Below, in pieces: positions 5,303 to 6,597 of a stretch of 6,597 nucleotides of DNA. The notes under the pieces are model-generated. The model made no database searches. It had not been told where the DNA came from and saw nothing but the letters and a program-made list of their open reading frames with translations. How positions within the stretch are numbered: the first letter of the stretch is position 1; each line of letters starts with the position of its first letter. The translations under genes were made by a program, and so were the position numbers. Origin of the DNA: Candidatus Enterococcus ferrettii (GTDB taxonomy: Bacteria; Bacillota; Bacilli; Lactobacillales; Enterococcaceae); contig NZ_JAFREL010000052.1 in the NCBI RefSeq assembly GCF_017377655.1, positions 1 through 6,597 of the forward strand, read 5' to 3'.

Positions 5303-6382
5303 ATGACGCAAACTGAGAATACCACAGAATCACGCCAAGAAAAACACCTGAATCGGTATGAGCGAAACAAAATTGAAGCTTGGAAGCAATTAGATACTCC
5401 TTTATCTAATCGAAAAATTGCTAAAAAGCTTGGTCGGGCCAATCAAACAATCCATACTGAAATTAAGGACGGTACGGTTCGTCAGATCAAACGACAAGTC
5501 CAAAACGATAAGACGTATGAATACGAATCTTTCGTTTATTCAGCGGATGCTGGTCAAGCAGCATATGAAAAAGCGCGCGAATTCTCGCGCAAGAAATCTA
5601 AATGGATGGATGCACCAGATTTCATGGCATATACTGACCAACAAATGAAACAAGAGAAACACTCTCCAGATGTTGTCATAGGACGAGCGAAAAAACGTAA
5701 CCTATTTCATCACGAGGAAATCCCCTGCACGACGACACTTTATAACTATATCGATCTTTGTTTGATGGAGACTAGAAATATCGACCTTCATCTTAAAACT
5801 CGTCGAAACACGAAGACGGCGAGAACCCGTAAGAACAAAACGATGTTAGGCGAACTGATTGAAAAACATCCGGATATCGTAGATAAACGGGAACGTTTTG
5901 GTGATTGGGAAATTGATACAGTCAACGGCTTACGTCTTGGAAAAGATGAAGCACTACTAACGTTGACTGAACGCAAAACTCGTTACGAAGTCATTATTAA
6001 AATTGATGGAAAAGCCTCTGATCCAGTGAATCGTGCGCTAACTACCTTAAAAGAGGCAGCAGGAAAGGATTTTGAGCTGCTATTCAAAACAATCACGTCC
6101 GACAATGGGGTCGAATTTTCAGGTTTGATAGACCTGCTTAAAGACATCACCGCCGTCTATTTCACGCACCCGTATTCTTCTTGGGAACGAGGGACTAATG
6201 AAAATCATAACGGGATCATCCGTCGTTTTATTCCCAAAGTAACTCGGATGGCCGATGTATCTTTGCGAACGATTCGTCGAGTACAAGACTGGATGAACAA
6301 TCTGCCGAGAAAAATTTTGAATTATACGACACCGCGAGAATGTTTAATAGAAGAACTTTCTCAGCTGGCTTTGTCGATCTGA
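5303..6382 (+). CDS. IS30-family DDE transposase (359 aa, intact)
   Basis: The enzyme cuts and joins the ends of its own insertion sequence, using a DDE metal-binding triad. The N-terminal region (about residues 15-60) is the IS30 helix-turn-helix for end binding (YERNKIEAWKQL, then LSNRKIAKKLGRANQTIHTEI). The catalytic core holds D205 in GDWEIDTV, D267 in TSDNGVEF and E300 in RGTNENHNG, with 32 residues between the second D and the E, as usual for the family. The typical IS30 strings PYSSWERGTNENHNG and RRFIPK are present, as is the C-terminal LNYTTPRECL. The ATG at 5303 has AAGGA (5288-5292) 10 nt upstream. The length fits the family and there is no frameshift or premature stop, so it should be active. 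Codon use is less AT-rich than in the neighbouring genes. Confidence 0.97.
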   Translation: MTQTENTTESRQEKHLNRYERNKIEAWKQLDTPLSNRKIAKKLGRANQTIHTEIKDGTVRQIKRQVQNDKTYEYESFVYSADAGQAAYEKAREFSRKKSKWMDAPDFMAYTDQQMKQEKHSPDVVIGRAKKRNLFHHEEIPCTTTLYNYIDLCLMETRNIDLHLKTRRNTKTARTRKNKTMLGELIEKHPDIVDKRERFGDWEIDTVNGLRLGKDEALLTLTERKTRYEVIIKIDGKASDPVNRALTTLKEAAGKDFELLFKTITSDNGVEFSGLIDLLKDITAVYFTHPYSSWERGTNENHNGIIRRFIPKVTRMADVSLRTIRRVQDWMNNLPRKILNYTTPRECLIEELSQLALSI

Positions 6383-6423
6383 CGAATCCAGTATATTAAA
6401 AACTAAAGAACGAGTGAATTTCA

Positions 6424-6454
6424 ATAGGTGGCTAACTTGCACTTAAAATTTGCA
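6424..6454 (-). repeat. Right terminal inverted repeat of the IS30 element
   Basis: Reading inward on the minus strand it gives TGCAAATTTTA, a variable stretch, then TTAGCCACCTAT, the partner of 5197-5227. Confidence 0.75.
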
Positions 6455-6467
6455 TCAAATAATGCAC
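6455..6467. repeat. 13-bp direct repeat right of the IS30 element
   Basis: TCAAATAATGCAC, identical to 5184-5196, directly follows the proposed right end of the element. Confidence 0.75.
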
Positions 6468-6556
6468 ACTAGATACATGCACTAATTCAAAAAAATTATT
6501 TCCTTTATAGTAAATTCACTGCTATATACGAACTCTTCATTTCAAGTATCTTTTTA

Positions 6557-6597
6557 TTAAAAACGCTCAATCCATTCTGGTAGGCCCCCCGTCAATA
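6557..6597 (-). CDS. Possible C-terminal end of a gene cut by the right edge
   Basis: On the minus strand one frame enters from the edge and reads LTGGLPEWIERF, then stops at two TAA codons in a row (6554-6559). Composition and tandem stops suit a real C-terminus, but only 12 residues are visible and the other frames also give short readings, so the frame is not certain. No family can be named. Before the IS30 insertion this gene would have ended roughly 170 bp upstream of the YcxB-like gene on the same strand, so it is the most likely upstream partner of this gene train. Confidence 0.28.
   Translation of the reverse strand, partial: LTGGLPEWIERF

Larger units (their letters stand above)
5197..6454 (+). 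mobile_element. IS30-family insertion sequence, apparently complete (about 1.26 kb)
   Basis: One intact IS30-type transposase gene fills most of the element. Ends are defined by inverted repeats: an inner exact 12-bp block TTAGCCACCTAT (5216-5227, and reversed at 6424-6435) and an outer block AATTTTA at the same distance on each side; over 31 bp, 23 positions match. The proposed outer ends are bordered by a 13-bp exact direct repeat. A perfect TATAAT lies on the plus strand at 5206-5211 inside the left end and could help drive the transposase, though no good -35 box is seen. A minimal reading of the element, with ends at TTAGCC (5216-6435, about 1.22 kb), is also possible; then no target duplication is apparent. 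The element opposes the direction of the surrounding genes. Confidence 0.85.

Noticed and set aside
5418..5976. Further open frames inside the transposase gene (5418-5648 plus, 5788-5976 minus)
   Set aside because: Both are off-frame shadows of an intact, motif-complete IS30 transposase; IS30 elements do not need a second frame.
1..6597. CRISPR array, tRNA, rRNA or riboswitch
   Set aside because: No regularly spaced repeats, no cloverleaf with a TTCRANNC loop and no known aptamer core were seen on either strand by eye.

Overview
The window looks like chromosomal or plasmid accessory DNA from a low-GC Gram-positive bacterium (Bacillota), most likely a member of the Lactobacillales such as Enterococcus. 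The grounds are AT-rich sequence, strong GGAGG-type ribosome binding sites, lipoproteins with an LLGAC lipobox and an IS30-family element. The genus is inference; no species marker is present.

Every gene except the transposase reads on the minus strand, so the order of transcription runs from right to left. From the right edge: the last codons of a gene cut by the window (6557-6597); a complete IS30-family insertion sequence (about 5197-6454) carrying one intact transposase on the plus strand; a two-helix membrane protein with a YcxB-like C-terminal region (4515-5111); about 480 bp of mostly non-coding debris with a 16-codon mini-ORF; an intact 354-residue lipoprotein (2974-4038); a decayed coding remnant resembling the end of a YcxB-like protein (2622-2786); a small membrane protein (1877-2299); a decayed C-terminal fragment of a second copy of the lipoprotein gene (1442-1727); an ankyrin-repeat protein (510-1376); a doubtful 82-codon ORF; and the first 21 codons of a third lipoprotein copy running off the left edge (1-65).

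The locus therefore holds one lipoprotein family at three positions and possibly one YcxB-like family at two, mixed with unrelated small membrane or repeat proteins and pseudogene debris. No gene is a recognisable metabolic enzyme. Such a one-strand train of duplicated, partly decayed lipoprotein, membrane and ankyrin genes is what one expects of an immunity-gene array downstream of a polymorphic or contact-dependent toxin (for example a type VII-secreted LXG toxin). No toxin is visible here: the candidate would be the gene cut at the right edge. This reading is inference.

The insertion sequence shows imperfect terminal inverted repeats and is bordered by an exact 13-bp direct repeat, much longer than the 2-3 bp target duplication usual for IS30. 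Removing the element and one repeat copy would leave roughly 170 bp between the right-edge gene and the YcxB-like gene.
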